Assembly: GCA_964424115.1 (NCBI GenBank)
Contig: CAYRHN010000003.1
Span: 186,001 to 250,000 of the forward strand
Source: CAYRHN01 sp964424115
Lineage (GTDB): Bacteria > Chloroflexota > Anaerolineae > Anaerolineales > Anaerolineaceae
Length of the DNA: 64,000 nucleotides
Direction of reading: 5' to 3'
Position numbers and translations under genes: made by a program. Below the pieces are notes generated by a model that saw only the letters and a list, made by a program, of their open reading frames with translations, searched no databases and was not told the origin of the DNA. Positions within the stretch are counted from its first letter, which is position 1; the number at the start of each line of letters is the position of its first letter. Shown here piece by piece: positions 10,601 through 18,417 of this stretch.

Positions 10601-12216
10601 CGGGTCTTGCCCATCCCGGCCACCCCGCTGAGCAGAATGCTGCGGGCGGCCTGCCGGCGCAGGCGGGCCAGCTCATCCTCGCGGCCCACCCAGGCGCTGC
10701 CGAAGGTGCCCAGGTCGTGCACGCTGCGTTGATCTTCCCGTCCAAGCAGGCGGCAGACCGGCACGGGAGTGGTTTTTCCTTTGACGTTTACCGGCGGGAG
10801 GGGCTGCCAGGCAAAGTCGGGCACGGCGTTCTGCATGCCCTGACTGGCCAGGATGCGCCCCGGTTCGGTCATCAACATCAGGCGCGCAGCCAGGTTGACC
10901 TGGTCGCCGAGCACACCGTAGGTGCGGCGGGTGCGCCCGCCGTAGGCGCCGGTGCGCATGGCCCCCAGGCTGAGGCCGATCTGCACGTTCTTAATGAAGG
11001 TAAATTCCAGGGGCAGGCTGCGCAGTTCCAGGGCGGCCTCGGCGGCGGCGCGCGGGGCGTCTTCCTGGGCTACCGGCGCGCCAAAGGCGATATAAAGGTA
11101 GCTGCCTTTTTCACCGATGGTCAGTTGGAGAAAAATGCCGCCGTAGCGCAAGGCAATGCCCTGCACGCGGCGGATAAAGGTATCCAGTTTTTGCCCGGCG
11201 GCAGGGTCGCGGTCATAATCCAGGCCGCTGAAGCGCAGGAAAAGCGACGCGGCCGGGCGCAGCTCGGTAAGGAATTCTCCCAGCCCGGCCTCCAGGCGTT
11301 CAAAGACGGGTGGTTGGACCCAGGAGCGGATGATCCGCGCATCCAGCGAGCCGGAAGGTAGTTCCGGCCAGGGCATGATGGGCACTTCCACCTCCAGCCC
11401 CAGCAGGGTGACAAAGCGCTCACCGGCAGACAGGACTGGACGGGAAGAAACCGGAGTGGCCGCCGAGACCGGCCCGGTTGGAACAGCCGGTTCCGATGGT
11501 TCGGGGGTGCGCCATTCCCCCAGGCGCAGCAGCGGGCCGATCAGATCGGCGGTGCGCTCGTCGATGACGATCTCGCCGCGCTTGGTCAGGCTTTCGCCGA
11601 CCGCCATGCGCGAGAGGGTCTCGCCGGCCAGGGTCTCGATGCGCTGGATGTCCGGGTTGCCCACGCGCATGCGGCGGGCCGGGCCGGAAGCCACCGCCAC
11701 TTTGATCGCCAGGCTGGCGTTTTCCATACCGGGAAAATGCACATTGGCAAAGGCCTGCATGGCCTTTTGAATTTCCAGGGCGCAGGCGGCGGCGCGCGCG
11801 GCGGCGTAGGCGACCGGGAAAATGGAGCGCAAACTGCCGGCAGATGCGCCGGAGGCCGTGCTGGGACGCATATCAAAGATATCCTGGATGTGCGCGTCGA
11901 ACCAGCAGGTGATGGAATCCCCGGCGAAGCCGACCACGCTGCCGCCGTAACGGTCCACCTCGGCGATCACGGCGTCATAGACGCGGTTGAGCATGATCGG
12001 CAGTTCTTCGGCGCCGCGCCGGCGGCCCAGGCTGCGGGTGAGCGTCTCGGCCAGGGAGGTGAAGCCGGAAATATCGGCGAAGAGGGCGGCGCCTTCCGTA
12101 TGGCGTGGAAGTTCCATGTTGTGCGCCAGGGATTGGCGCACATCCATCGGCAGGTAGACGGCGCCGGGATGTTGGTCGGAGGTTCCCGGTTGTTTCGGAT
12201 TTTGGGCGGTTTTCAT
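7678..12216 (-). CDS. Tandem adenylate/guanylate cyclase + STAND ATPase + family-5 solute-binding domain fusion
   Basis: The product has 1512 residues and no signal peptide or obvious membrane segment. Domain order: class III cyclase 1 (~38-215) with both metal-Asp motifs, F-A-D-I-S-G-F-T near 46 and F-A-G-D-S near 98; cyclase 2 (~265-490), lacking those Asp residues but holding V-N-L-A-A-R-L near 440; an AAA/STAND ATPase (~505-800) with Walker A G-V-A-G-M-G-K-T near 531 and Walker B V-I-F-L-D-N near 661; TPR-like helices (~890-1005); and a complete SBP_bac_5 (OppA-like) domain (~1019-1512). The first three parts copy the layout of soluble adenylyl cyclases. The C-terminal solute-binding domain is usually extracytoplasmic, so here it may sense a cytosolic ligand. 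The gene starts three bases after the stop of the HD/cNMP gene, so the two are probably co-transcribed and functionally linked. Confidence 0.85.
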   Translation of the reverse strand: MKTAQNPKQPGTSDQHPGAVYLPMDVRQSLAHNMELPRHTEGAALFADISGFTSLAETLTRSLGRRRGAEELPIMLNRVYDAVIAEVDRYGGSVVGFAGDSITCWFDAHIQDIFDMRPSTASGASAGSLRSIFPVAYAAARAAACALEIQKAMQAFANVHFPGMENASLAIKVAVASGPARRMRVGNPDIQRIETLAGETLSRMAVGESLTKRGEIVIDERTADLIGPLLRLGEWRTPEPSEPAVPTGPVSAATPVSSRPVLSAGERFVTLLGLEVEVPIMPWPELPSGSLDARIIRSWVQPPVFERLEAGLGEFLTELRPAASLFLRFSGLDYDRDPAAGQKLDTFIRRVQGIALRYGGIFLQLTIGEKGSYLYIAFGAPVAQEDAPRAAAEAALELRSLPLEFTFIKNVQIGLSLGAMRTGAYGGRTRRTYGVLGDQVNLAARLMLMTEPGRILASQGMQNAVPDFAWQPLPPVNVKGKTTPVPVCRLLGREDQRSVHDLGTFGSAWVGREDELARLRRQAARSILLSGVAGMGKTRLAQEALHPSQFAAAEGAKGVLPRMLSGGPVELQNRTPYRAWRPVLTQLFGGSAWENARTWMIRCLPQRLDHLGLLEDVLSFGNPPAAPNYNDPAARKAALFELLEQILQAAALEDPARPGLVIFLDNVQAMDSLSWELVRRIAQAENGQPIHLLLAARSEAAQELPFHEELRVELAPLSRAESAALAASLLGLPAGTPMPEALTTLLERRAAGNPFFIIQITLHLVEQGFLKVQDGQPLLSGKPAEIEQILPDTIQGLLLARIDRLGPQNQLVLKVASIIGQTFNLEILRHLLKVHTNGNGAPVKLGIRELRAELQELCQRGLLASSGANEYRFESLLGRETAYQTLPFAQRRKLHARLAHWLESSHRTSQADPALLAQHWELAEEPQRALPYLLLAGEAARSLYALPEAIRFFTRALEILRAAGDDAQTARTLMKLGLTYHLTFDFEAARQAYEEGFTLWQRAAQAGKGGRRMRLAARPLRVDWPYLPLTFDPALAGDIDTVGAIDQLFSGLVQLSPALDVLPDLAERWELLEEGRKYIFHLRRDARWSDNTPLTAPDFVFAWQRVLDPATQAPSAGLLGDIQSTAAPDDHTLVVELKQPASYFLYLMAYATAYPVPRHAVERLGAAWAEAADLISCGPFRIARNEDGRPAWDPDHLLVLERNPLYYGRFGGNLQRVELRQLENAEQRLAAYERGELDTFSFRGLKAERDLVRQRHAGEYLSVPNLTVTYAGFNLARPPFEDARLRRAFVLAVDRAAHANLELKGFAFPAVGGLIPPGMPGHTPGLALPFDPAEARRLLAECGFPEGRGLPPIEMLAGEGNESILTFLAAQWQQNLGVTVGWQMLDYDAFMARMQSPSPASAPHIFLNAWMPDYPDPDNFLRICDALTWTRYTLAQSQVLAVLPDLIDHARSLTDQPARLEMYRRADSLLVDQAALLPFNYWRSHLLIKSSVKQFPTSAIKWWYWCDVVIGE

Positions 12217-12219
12217 CGC

Positions 12220-13584
12220 TCAGGCCTCTTTTTTCCGGCGTATTTCCTTGACCCTCTTTTGCAGTTCCTGGAAATAATCGCTCTCGGTGATCTCGGAGAC
12301 CTGGTGAGCTTTCTTGACCTCGTCGATCTGGATTTGCAGTTCCTGCACCTGCTCGCGCAGGCGCTGCTCGCGGGCAACGATCTCGTCCGCCATGCGCTGG
12401 AAGGTGCGCGCCAGCTGACCCAGGTCGTCGGAGCGCTGGGTGACGCTTTCCAGACTGCGGCGGTCATAGTTGCCGGTCTCCAGGGCAATGGCGGCAGAGG
12501 AAAGCCGGGCCATTTGCTGGGTATATTCGAAATCCTGGGCCATATCGCGCACGCGGGCGCGCAGGCGGCGGTTGAGCACGCGGATCACGCCGCGCGCCAC
12601 CTCCGGATGGTTGGCCATGATCTCGTAAAAGTCGTCCTGCGCCAGGCGCAGCACGTGGGTTTCTTCCACGCAGGTGATCGAAGCCAGGCGCGGCTCTACG
12701 TCCAGGAGGGCCATTTCACCAAACACATCCGAAACGCCCAGGTAGTTGAGGGTCATTTCCCCTTCATGTACGCGCACCCGTCCGCGGCGGATGATGTAGA
12801 GGGAATCACCTTTGTCGCCTTTGTTGAAAACCGTTTCGCCGGGATGGTAGAGCAGCGGGTGGAGCAATCCGGCCAGTTTGGGCAGGGCTCCTTCGGGGGT
12901 TTCGGCAAAGATGCTCACTGCGCGCAGGACGGCCAGGCGCTCGGATTCGCTGACGTGCAAGATATTGGGAGAGCTGCATGCGCCGGAGTGGATCTGGTTC
13001 AGGCGGGCGCACATAGCCTGCAGGTTGATCTGTTTGCCCTCGTTGCGCAGGTTGCGGGCGGCCTGGGTGAAGTAGGTGTGTGATTCCATGAAATCGATCT
13101 GCCGGTTGTACCATTCCTCATCGGTGAAGGTGGAGCCGAAGGCGGCCATTTCCTCGCGCAGGGCCTGGTTGCGGCTGAAAAAATCAGCCCGGCCAAATAC
13201 ATCCAGGTCGGCATCCGCAACCAGCTCTTCCAGCAGGGTCTGGGGATTTTGCGGCAGGCGCGTGGCGCCGATCATACCCTGGATGACGGCGATCTGGGCC
13301 GGGGTATAACCCAGGCCGGGCAGCACCTCGGCTGCCAGGCGGACACCCACACTTTCGTGGTCGGCGCGTTTTTCCACGAATCCCAGGTCGTGGAATAACA
13401 CGGCTGTGCGTAGGAGCAGCTGATCTTCCTCGGAAACGCCGGAGCGCTCTGCCAGGCGTTCCACCGCGGGGAGAACATCATCGCGGGTGTGGGCCAGGCA
13501 ATGGTAGACTAATTTTGGGGCCAGTTCGCGTTCCAGGCGGCCTAAAGCATATTCACGGGCGTGTTGATAATCCGGTTGCGGCAT
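12220..13584 (-). CDS. HD-domain protein with cyclic-nucleotide-binding domain and coiled coil
   Basis: The product has 454 residues. The chosen ATG (M-P-Q-P-D-Y) has GAAGGTG about seven bases upstream; a GTG 48 bases earlier lacks such support. The N-terminal ~200 residues form an HD-type phosphohydrolase domain, with F-H-D-L-G-F supplying the HD pair. Residues ~240-345 are a cNMP-binding domain containing G-E-T-V-F-N-K-G-D and F-G-E-M-A-L-L-D-V-E-P-R, the phosphate-binding cassette with its Glu and Arg. The C-terminal ~80 residues are charged, heptad-like helix. It is read just ahead of the double-cyclase gene, which fits a receptor or hydrolase acting on that enzyme's product. The HD substrate is unknown. 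Confidence 0.85.
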   Translation of the reverse strand: MPQPDYQHAREYALGRLERELAPKLVYHCLAHTRDDVLPAVERLAERSGVSEEDQLLLRTAVLFHDLGFVEKRADHESVGVRLAAEVLPGLGYTPAQIAVIQGMIGATRLPQNPQTLLEELVADADLDVFGRADFFSRNQALREEMAAFGSTFTDEEWYNRQIDFMESHTYFTQAARNLRNEGKQINLQAMCARLNQIHSGACSSPNILHVSESERLAVLRAVSIFAETPEGALPKLAGLLHPLLYHPGETVFNKGDKGDSLYIIRRGRVRVHEGEMTLNYLGVSDVFGEMALLDVEPRLASITCVEETHVLRLAQDDFYEIMANHPEVARGVIRVLNRRLRARVRDMAQDFEYTQQMARLSSAAIALETGNYDRRSLESVTQRSDDLGQLARTFQRMADEIVAREQRLREQVQELQIQIDEVKKAHQVSEITESDYFQELQKRVKEIRRKKEA

Positions 13585-13769
13585 AATCGACACCTTCTCG
13601 AATGGGATAAAGTTAGTATACAAGGAAGGCACGAAAAAGTATAGTGCCAGAGGTCAGAGGTCGGAAATGAAACCGCCGGACTGCAACCACTCTTAATAGT
13701 TAGTGGGGGATTGGGGCGAAAAAGGGTTGGAAAAATGCGCCCTCTTCCGCGTCGAATTTACGCCCCGGA

Positions 13770-13991
13770 TCGCTGGGGGCCATGTTGCGGTATTTCAAAT
13801 CAGCCAGCGCGCGGCGGGTAAATTTATTGTGCAAGACCCCCGGAGCGGCGGTCTGGCAGCGCAATTATTACGAGCACCTCCTCCGCGGCGAGGGAGAACT
13901 GGCGGATATTTGCCGTTATATCCGCGAGAATCCGCTAAGGTGGTTGAAGGACGAGGAAAACAAACGGCCGCAGCACCCGTTTTCTATCTAA
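13770..13991 (+). pseudogene. C-terminal remnant of a REP-associated tyrosine transposase (RAYT, Y1_Tnp)
   Basis: The frame reads S-L-G-A-M-L-R-Y-F-K-S-A-S-A-R-R-V-N, then V-W-Q-R-N-Y-Y-E-H and Y-I-R-E-N-P-L-R-W. These are the closing motifs of REP-associated Y1 transposases, in which N-Y-Y-E-H and I-x-x-N-P-x-x-W are typical. The N-terminal half with the HUH motif is not found upstream in any frame I could read, so the gene is truncated. The remnant's stop overlaps the end of the convergent beta-helix gene. The 580 bases between the HD gene and the beta-helix gene otherwise hold no gene I can support. Confidence 0.75.
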
Positions 13992-16900
13992 AAATTGCCG
14001 GTAGGTAGAAATATTCAAAGGGCAGGTGCAGAGTGGGGCCGAATTCGGAGGTGGAGCCGTCTGGGGCGGTGGCGATGGCAGTGAAGTCGCTGCGCGAATT
14101 GCCGTAGAGGTAGGTGAAGGTCTTGTCAAACACCGCGGCGCCGCTGCCGTCGGTGGAGAGGGAAAAACTGTAGATCGGGTCCAGTCCTTCGCCAAAGCCG
14201 CTCGGGTCGGAGGTATAGGAGGCGTAAAGCTGGATGGTGAAAGTAGTGGAGGGGGTGCTGTTAAAGGCTCCGCTCACGCGCAGGCTGGTATCGGAAGGGA
14301 AGCTGACCGACCCGATCACGGGGTAGTTTTGCAGGCCGTTGGCGCCGCTGTCGGGATCCTGGGCATCGTTGGAGGTCACCCCATCCGGGTAGAGGTCGAT
14401 CCCCAGCCCGCCGTTCGCAGCGAAGCTGTTGGAAGTGATCTGGTAGCCATTCCCGGCCAGCCCGCCCACCAGGACCCCGGCGGCCGCGTTATAGAAGATC
14501 TGGTTGTAGAGCAGGCATACTTTGGAGGCCTGGCAAGTATCGACGTTGATGACCGGCGCGGCGGCGAGGGCGTCCGCTTTGGCATACTGGGTATTGATAT
14601 ACACGCCATAGCTGCCGTTTCCGGCAGCGGTGCTGCTTTCGCTCAGGCCGATGCGGTTGCTGAGAATACGAACGTCGCTGGCGGTGCCGCTCACGACGAT
14701 GCCGCTGGTGCCGTTGCCGCCGATGGTATTGGCCAGGACAGCCTGTGCGGTGTCGCCGATGCGAATGCCAATACCGTAATCAATGACAATCCCTTCTTTT
14801 GTGTTGGGCAGGGGGGTGAGCCGGTCGGCGCCCAGGCCGATCAGATTGCCGTATAGATAGGTGGTCCCGCTGGTGGGACCCATGATCTGCACGCCGCTGC
14901 CGTTGTTGCCGGAGATCAAATTGCCCTCCAGCCCGTCATTGATACCGTCATAGTTGCTGCCGACCGTGTTGCCGGCCGAGCTGGCGTCCAGGCGCACGCC
15001 TGCCCCCTGGTTGGGCAGGGCGGCTGTCCCGGCAGCGTTGACGCCAATGCGGTTTCCGGCCACCCGGTTCTGGGCGCAGCCGCTGATCTTCACCCCCGGG
15101 CCGTTATTGCCAGAGATGAGGTTGCGTTCGTTGATCTCGCCGGTGCTGTTGTCGCTGTTCAGGCCGACCGTGTTGGTGGCGCCCATGTACAGCCAAACCC
15201 CGCCCAGGTTGTTGGGCACCGCCAGCACGCCGCCGGCATCGGTGCCAATGGAATTACCGGCCACGCTGTTTGAGTTGGCCTCGATCACCACGCCGTAGCC
15301 GGTGTTGCCGGAGATGATGTTGCGCTCAGCGCCGTCGTACGCGCCATCGCCGTTGGTGCCAATGCGCACGCCCGTCCCGGCGCCTTGGATGATATGTATG
15401 CCGCTGTTCCCGGTGGGCAGGGGAGTGACGCCGTCCCAATCCACGCCGATGTAGTTGCCGGTGATGATATGGCCATCCCCGCCGGTGATATAGATTCCGC
15501 TGCCGGTGTTGCCGGAGATGATATTGCGCTCATTACTGTCGCTAAAGCCGTCCGCGTTGGTCCCGATCAAAACGGGGCCTCCATTATTGATCGCGATCCC
15601 TTTGCCGTTGGGCACGGCAGTGCTGCCACCGCTGTGCGTTGCGGAAAGGCCGATCACGTTCCCGGCGATGGCCGTGCCGCTCTGGGCGTCAAGAAAAATG
15701 CCGCTATCCGTATTGCCGGAGATGACATTGCCTTCGATCTCGTCCAGCAGCTTATCCCCGTTGGTGCCGATGCGCGTGTTGGCCGAGGTGACACTGACCG
15801 TGACGCCGTGCATCTGGTTAGGAATGGGGGCATCGCCGTCGTAATTCAGGCCGACCCAGTTGCCGGAGATGACGGTGTTATCGGAATCCCAGACGGCAAC
15901 GCCGGAAAAAACATTGCCGGCGACCTGGTTCTTTTCGATGCTGTCGGTGAGCCCGTCGCTGTTCGTGCCGATGCGCACGGAATTGCTCTGCGACAGGCGG
16001 ATGCCGTAGTTGGCATTGGGGACGGCACTGCCGCCGTTCATATCCACACCGATACTATTTCCGGCGACGACCCCGCTGTTGGACATGTAGAGATAGATGC
16101 CGTCACGGCCATTGCCGGAAATGACGTTGCCCTGCGCGGCCACCCCGCCGCTGGGAATGCCGATGGTGACCGTCTGGGTGGCGTTGTCGATCTCCACACC
16201 GCTGTATCCGTTGCCCAGACCGGCGGTGCCCAGCTTGTTGGTGCCGATGTAATTGCCGCTGATGGTGGTGCTCCCGGCATTGGCAGAAGAGATGCCGTCG
16301 TAGAGATTGCCGGAGATGACGTTGCGTTCGTAAGTATCCGAGACGCCGTTCCCGTTGGTGCCGATGCGCGTACCGGCCACGCCGTAGATTTTGACGCCGT
16401 ACCAGGTGTTGGGCAGGGCGGTGTCGCCAGCGGCGTTCAGGCCGATGCTATTGCCGGCGACGACGGTATTCGCAGCAGATCCTGCAATGGTGACGCCGGT
16501 CTGGCTGTTGCCGGAGATGAGGTTGCCTTCATAACCGTCGGCTGCGCCGTCGCCATCGGTGCCGATCACGTTTTGATAGCCGGAAATGCTGATCCCGCCG
16601 CCGGCGTTGCCGTGCGCGCTGCTGCCGTTCTTGTCCGTGCCGATATAGTTGCCGGCAATAGTGTTCTGGTAGCCTTCCAGGTAGATGCCCACCCAGGCGC
16701 TGGCGGCGATGACATTCCGTTCGTTGGCGCTGTAGGTGGGGTTGGTCTCGTCCACGCCAATGGTGTTGTTGTAGCTGTTGGTCCTGACCCAGATGCCGTA
16801 GCCGCTGTTGGCGACGGAGGTGGCGCCGTCGCTGGAGAGGCCGATATAGTTGCCAGAGATGCGGGTGCCGTGCGAGTCGTTCAGCTCAATGCCCCAGTCG

Positions 16901-17811
16901 GTATTGCCGGAAATGGTGTTCCGCTGCTGGGCATCGCTGATGTTGTTGCCGTCCGCGCCGATGAGCGCGTTGTCCGCCGCGTTGACCAGGATGCCGCCCA
17001 GGCCGTTGCCCAGGGGGGTCAGGCCGTCGGCCTTCAACCCGATGATATTGCCGCCGATGACGGCCGAATCAGCGGTCACCAGGATGCCGTATTGGCTGTT
17101 GCCGGAGATGATGTTGCCCTCCAGGGCATCGTAGCTGCCGTCGCCGTTGGTGCCGACAACCGTACTGGCGCTGTTGATGTTCACCCCGTTCTGGTTGCCG
17201 TGCTGGTTGCCGCCGGTATCCAGGCCAATGTAATTGCCGGAGATGCGGTTTCCGCTGCCGCCGTTGACCTCGATGCCGTAGATGGTGTCGATGATCACGT
17301 TGCGCTGGCCGGAGTTGTTGACCACGCCGATGACATTGTTGTTGCCGGAGGCGATGATAATGCCGTCGTGATACCCGGAGATGGTCAGGCCGCGGATGAG
17401 CACATTGGAAGCCTGGATCTCCAGGCCGCGGTATCCGCCCCCGGTGTTGATCCATTGAATTGCAATATTGTGCCCGCTGCCGTCCAGGATGGTGCCGTTG
17501 GCGGTGATGGGGGGCAGTTCTCCGGCCGTGGTCGAGATGGTGTAATCGTTGTCAAAGGTGATGGTGTGCGGCCCGGAGGGGCAGGCATTGGCTTCCTGGA
17601 TGGCGGCGCGCAGGGTGCAGATATGGATATACATGGACGAAGTGCAGTCGCAGTTGCCGGGGGCGAAATCCACGGCGTCGCCGCTGTTGTTGACAATAAA
17701 GGTGTTGGCTTTGATCTGGTTATCCGCGCGCGCCGGGGCGGGCGCCATGCCAAAAAGGCTGAGCGCCAGCGCGCCAGCCAGGAACATACGAACGAAGGAA
17801 AGGCGGTTCAT
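13984..17811 (-). CDS. Secreted right-handed parallel beta-helix protein
   Basis: The product has 1275 residues with a signal peptide (M-N-R-L-S-F-V-R-M-F-L-A-G-A-L-A, cleavage near A-R-A-D) and AAAGGA before the ATG. Residues ~40-75 contain C-T-L-R-A-A-I-Q-E-A-N-A, the sequence that follows the CSLREA-type start of many secreted beta-helix proteins. Then come more than a dozen imperfect repeats built on I-S-G-N, I-x-G-N-x-I-G-L and N-x-x-x-G-I/V motifs, typical of pectate-lyase-like or NosD-like solenoids. The last ~120 residues look like a beta-sandwich, ending F-E-Y-F-Y-L-P-A-I-F-R. No catalytic set was recognised. It is a paralogue of the gene at 23148-27026. Confidence 0.85.
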   Translation of the reverse strand: MNRLSFVRMFLAGALALSLFGMAPAPARADNQIKANTFIVNNSGDAVDFAPGNCDCTSSMYIHICTLRAAIQEANACPSGPHTITFDNDYTISTTAGELPPITANGTILDGSGHNIAIQWINTGGGYRGLEIQASNVLIRGLTISGYHDGIIIASGNNNVIGVVNNSGQRNVIIDTIYGIEVNGGSGNRISGNYIGLDTGGNQHGNQNGVNINSASTVVGTNGDGSYDALEGNIISGNSQYGILVTADSAVIGGNIIGLKADGLTPLGNGLGGILVNAADNALIGADGNNISDAQQRNTISGNTDWGIELNDSHGTRISGNYIGLSSDGATSVANSGYGIWVRTNSYNNTIGVDETNPTYSANERNVIAASAWVGIYLEGYQNTIAGNYIGTDKNGSSAHGNAGGGISISGYQNVIGTDGDGAADGYEGNLISGNSQTGVTIAGSAANTVVAGNSIGLNAAGDTALPNTWYGVKIYGVAGTRIGTNGNGVSDTYERNVISGNLYDGISSANAGSTTISGNYIGTNKLGTAGLGNGYSGVEIDNATQTVTIGIPSGGVAAQGNVISGNGRDGIYLYMSNSGVVAGNSIGVDMNGGSAVPNANYGIRLSQSNSVRIGTNSDGLTDSIEKNQVAGNVFSGVAVWDSDNTVISGNWVGLNYDGDAPIPNQMHGVTVSVTSANTRIGTNGDKLLDEIEGNVISGNTDSGIFLDAQSGTAIAGNVIGLSATHSGGSTAVPNGKGIAINNGGPVLIGTNADGFSDSNERNIISGNTGSGIYITGGDGHIITGNYIGVDWDGVTPLPTGNSGIHIIQGAGTGVRIGTNGDGAYDGAERNIISGNTGYGVVIEANSNSVAGNSIGTDAGGVLAVPNNLGGVWLYMGATNTVGLNSDNSTGEINERNLISGNNGPGVKISGCAQNRVAGNRIGVNAAGTAALPNQGAGVRLDASSAGNTVGSNYDGINDGLEGNLISGNNGSGVQIMGPTSGTTYLYGNLIGLGADRLTPLPNTKEGIVIDYGIGIRIGDTAQAVLANTIGGNGTSGIVVSGTASDVRILSNRIGLSESSTAAGNGSYGVYINTQYAKADALAAAPVINVDTCQASKVCLLYNQIFYNAAAGVLVGGLAGNGYQITSNSFAANGGLGIDLYPDGVTSNDAQDPDSGANGLQNYPVIGSVSFPSDTSLRVSGAFNSTPSTTFTIQLYASYTSDPSGFGEGLDPIYSFSLSTDGSGAAVFDKTFTYLYGNSRSDFTAIATAPDGSTSEFGPTLHLPFEYFYLPAIFR

Positions 17812-17965
17812 AGGAGTTCCTTTCTCTATTCAATTGTCTGTTCAATTGGATCCTATGAACATCATACATCAAAACCAGGCGCGACGCATTAAAAGCCCAA
17901 ATCTGGCGCCCGGCCGGTTGCTTTTGCAGGGAAGTCTGCTATAGTTATTCCGTGCAGGGAAAGCC

Positions 17966-18388
17966 GTGACGCAGATGGAACCGTTTTCGTGGAAGAAATA
18001 TCTGGGGTATTATCTGCAATGCTGGAAAAAACTGGCCGATTTCAGCGGCAGGGCTATGAGAACGGAATACTGGACATGGCAGTTCATCAACGGGGCCATT
18101 TTCCTGGTCCTGTTCTACCTGAGCATGCCGATCTGGTATAACAAACCCTTTTTTAACGGTTTTTATTCGTTTTACATGTCTGTCTCGATGCTGACCATCC
18201 TGCCGGGGCTGGCGGTGGCGGTGCGGAGGCTGCACGACGTGGGAAAGCGCGGCTGGTGGATCTTGCTGCGCTGCTTCCCGGTGGTCGGGGATTTTTGGTT
18301 GTTCATCCTGGCCTTGCTGGACAGCCAGCCCGGCGCGAATCGCTTTGGGCCGAATCCAAAAGAGGACGGGGCACCCGCCGGGGATTAA
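17966..18388 (+). CDS. DUF805 family membrane protein
   Basis: The product has about 140 residues and matches DUF805: an N-terminal F-S-G-R-A-M-R-T-E-Y-W motif, three hydrophobic segments, and the conserved V-R-R-L-H-D-V-G-K-R-G-W-W before the last membrane pair. The predicted location is the inner membrane; the function of the family is unknown. The GTG at 17966 has AGGGA upstream. An ATG three codons later (17975) is an alternative that changes only the first residues. It converges on the ABC permease gene, with 29 bases between the stops. Confidence 0.82.
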   Translation: MTQMEPFSWKKYLGYYLQCWKKLADFSGRAMRTEYWTWQFINGAIFLVLFYLSMPIWYNKPFFNGFYSFYMSVSMLTILPGLAVAVRRLHDVGKRGWWILLRCFPVVGDFWLFILALLDSQPGANRFGPNPKEDGAPAGD

Positions 18389-18417
18389 AACCCACACCGG
18401 GAGAGGTGCGGCGGGTC

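Noticed and set aside
9460..11361. 633-residue plus-strand frame opposite the cyclase fusion
   Set aside because: The minus-strand frame encodes clear cyclase and ATPase motifs; the antisense frame shows none.
15385..17892. 835-residue plus-strand open frame opposite the first beta-helix gene
   Set aside because: It is the antisense of a regular Gly/Asn/Asp repeat gene, has no credible start signals or recognisable domain, and its composition (Val-Gly-Ala-Asp) follows from the repeat on the other strand.
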